A DNA stretch of 64,000 nt from Pseudomonas bubulae. Its GTDB lineage: Bacteria; Pseudomonadota; Gammaproteobacteria; Pseudomonadales; Pseudomonadaceae. The stretch is from positions 4,625,001 to 4,689,000 of the forward strand of contig NZ_CP146077.1 in NCBI RefSeq assembly GCF_037023725.1, in the 5' to 3' direction. The translations under genes were made by a program, and so were the position numbers. Shown piece by piece: positions 63,142 to 64,000 of the stretch. Within the stretch, counting starts at the first letter, position 1. Each line of letters opens with the position of its first letter. The notes beneath the pieces are model-generated. The model ran no database searches. It was given only the letters and a program-made list of their open reading frames with translations, and was not told the DNA's origin.

Positions 63142-64000
63142 TTAAAGCGGCTTGCCACGGTTGCCATGCTGGCTGACAAAGCCCTGGACAGCCTTGAGGT
63201 CATTAGCCAGTACGGTGTAACGCTCCTCTCGCTCAAACAAGTCAGAAAGGTGAGACGGCAGTTCGAGCGCTTTTCCTATGCCGGCTTTTTCAACCGCTTC
63301 AGGGAACTTGACCGGATGTGCCGTGCCCAGAATGACCATCGGGATATCCAGACTGCGACGGCATTCACGGGCCGCACGCACACCGATAGCGGTGTGCGGA
63401 TCGAGCACTTCGCCGCTTTCGACAAATACCTGAGCGATGGTTTCGCAGGTTTGCTCATCATCAACCGCCAGCGAATCAAACAGACGACGCGCTTCGGTCC
63501 AGCGATCTTCATCAACGCTGAAATTACCGGTTTGCTTGAAGGTATCCATCAGACCGGCAACGGCTGCGCCATTGCGACCATGAAGGTCGAACAGCAAGCG
63601 CTCGAAGTTCGACGACACCATGATGTCCATCGACGGCGACAGAGTCGCGTGCAAGGTGTCCTTGGCGTACTGATTGCCGCTCATGAAGCGGTGCAGGATG
63701 TCGTTGCGGTTGGTGGCAACGATCAGCTGGTTGATCGGCAGGCCCATGTTGCGTGCCAGGTAGCCAGCAAAGATGTCGCCGAAGTTGCCGGTAGGCACCG
63801 AGAACGACACGGAACGGTGTGGCCCGCCCAGTTGCAGGGAGGCATGGAAGTAGTAAACGATCTGGGCCATGATCCGCGCCCAGTTGATCGAGTTTACGGC
63901 GACCAGGCGTGTACCCTTGAGGAAACCCTGGTCGGCGAAGCTGGCCTTGACCATTTCCTGGCAGTCATCGAAGTTGCCTTCGATGGCGATGTTATGAATG
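63142..64000 (-). CDS. thrC: Threonine synthase, C-terminal part (5' end outside window)
   Basis: PLP enzyme converting O-phosphohomoserine to threonine. About 286 residues are present, reading in from the window edge (HNIAIEGNFDDCQEMVKASF). Seen: VAVNSINWARIMAQIVYYFHA, the phosphate-binding loop SVPTGNFGDIFAGYLA, and DPHTAIGVRAA near the end. The PLP-binding lysine lies upstream of the window. Position downstream of recJ and companions agrees with the Pseudomonas hom-thrC locus. Confidence 0.95.
   Translation of the reverse strand, partial: IHNIAIEGNFDDCQEMVKASFADQGFLKGTRLVAVNSINWARIMAQIVYYFHASLQLGGPHRSVSFSVPTGNFGDIFAGYLARNMGLPINQLIVATNRNDILHRFMSGNQYAKDTLHATLSPSMDIMVSSNFERLLFDLHGRNGAAVAGLMDTFKQTGNFSVDEDRWTEARRLFDSLAVDDEQTCETIAQVFVESGEVLDPHTAIGVRAARECRRSLDIPMVILGTAHPVKFPEAVEKAGIGKALELPSHLSDLFEREERYTVLANDLKAVQGFVSQHGNRGKPL

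Overview
The window is chromosomal DNA from a gamma-proteobacterium of the genus Pseudomonas, most likely of the P. fluorescens/P. fragi/P. putida side rather than P. aeruginosa. The evidence is gene content and order: the blocks plsB / YbaY lipoprotein / mexK-mexJ / mexL / rsmJ, then tsaB-adk-ppc-lptF, then lysS-prfB, then the whole wspABCDEFR operon, then recJ-yaeQ and thrC follow the order known for Pseudomonas chromosomes. Many intergenic gaps also hold the REP hairpins (core GTGGGAGCGGGCTTGCTCGCG) typical of these species. No tRNA, rRNA, CRISPR array, insertion sequence or phage gene was recognised.

Layout. 1-12 kb: lysine/peptidoglycan precursor genes (dapC partial, dapD, dapE), a CPA1 antiporter, an ArsC/Spx-like protein, the cysteine desulfurase/SufE/TcdA trio, and a GH17-GT2 fusion glucan synthase (ndvB-like). 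12-22 kb: a cold shock gene, plsB, two small envelope genes, the MexJK efflux pump with its divergent TetR repressor, and rsmJ. 22-30 kb: housekeeping genes (DUF72, tsaB, adk, ppc) and an lptF-like OmpA lipoprotein pair. 30-36.8 kb: a lipoprotein hydrolase, a DUF1704 (HExxxH) putative metallopeptidase in a TetR-led operon, lysS, and prfB with its programmed +1 frameshift. 43-51.6 kb: the Wsp surface-sensing c-di-GMP operon, with genes overlapping by 1-4 bases. 51.7-64 kb: a Tat-exported phosphoesterase, a YebE-like protein, an Old Yellow Enzyme, recJ, yaeQ, a class III CoA-transferase, a TIGR02285-type periplasmic protein, an orphan receiver, a BvgS/EvgS-like sensor lacking its kinase half, and the C-terminal part of thrC.

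The most unusual part is 37.1-43.0 kb, between prfB and wspR. It is a tightly coupled, more AT-rich, six-gene plus-strand operon: a gamma-glutamyltranspeptidase-like protein without a signal peptide, an MFS exporter, a GTP cyclohydrolase II, a BKACE (DUF849) beta-keto acid cleavage enzyme, a SAM methyltransferase and a riboflavin synthase alpha chain with Tyr in place of the conserved Phe2. Housekeeping riboflavin genes do not occur in such company. My inference is a horizontally acquired pathway that diverts GTP through the riboflavin/pteridine route to an exported, methylated flavin- or pteridine-like small molecule. This is the best candidate here for an undescribed system.
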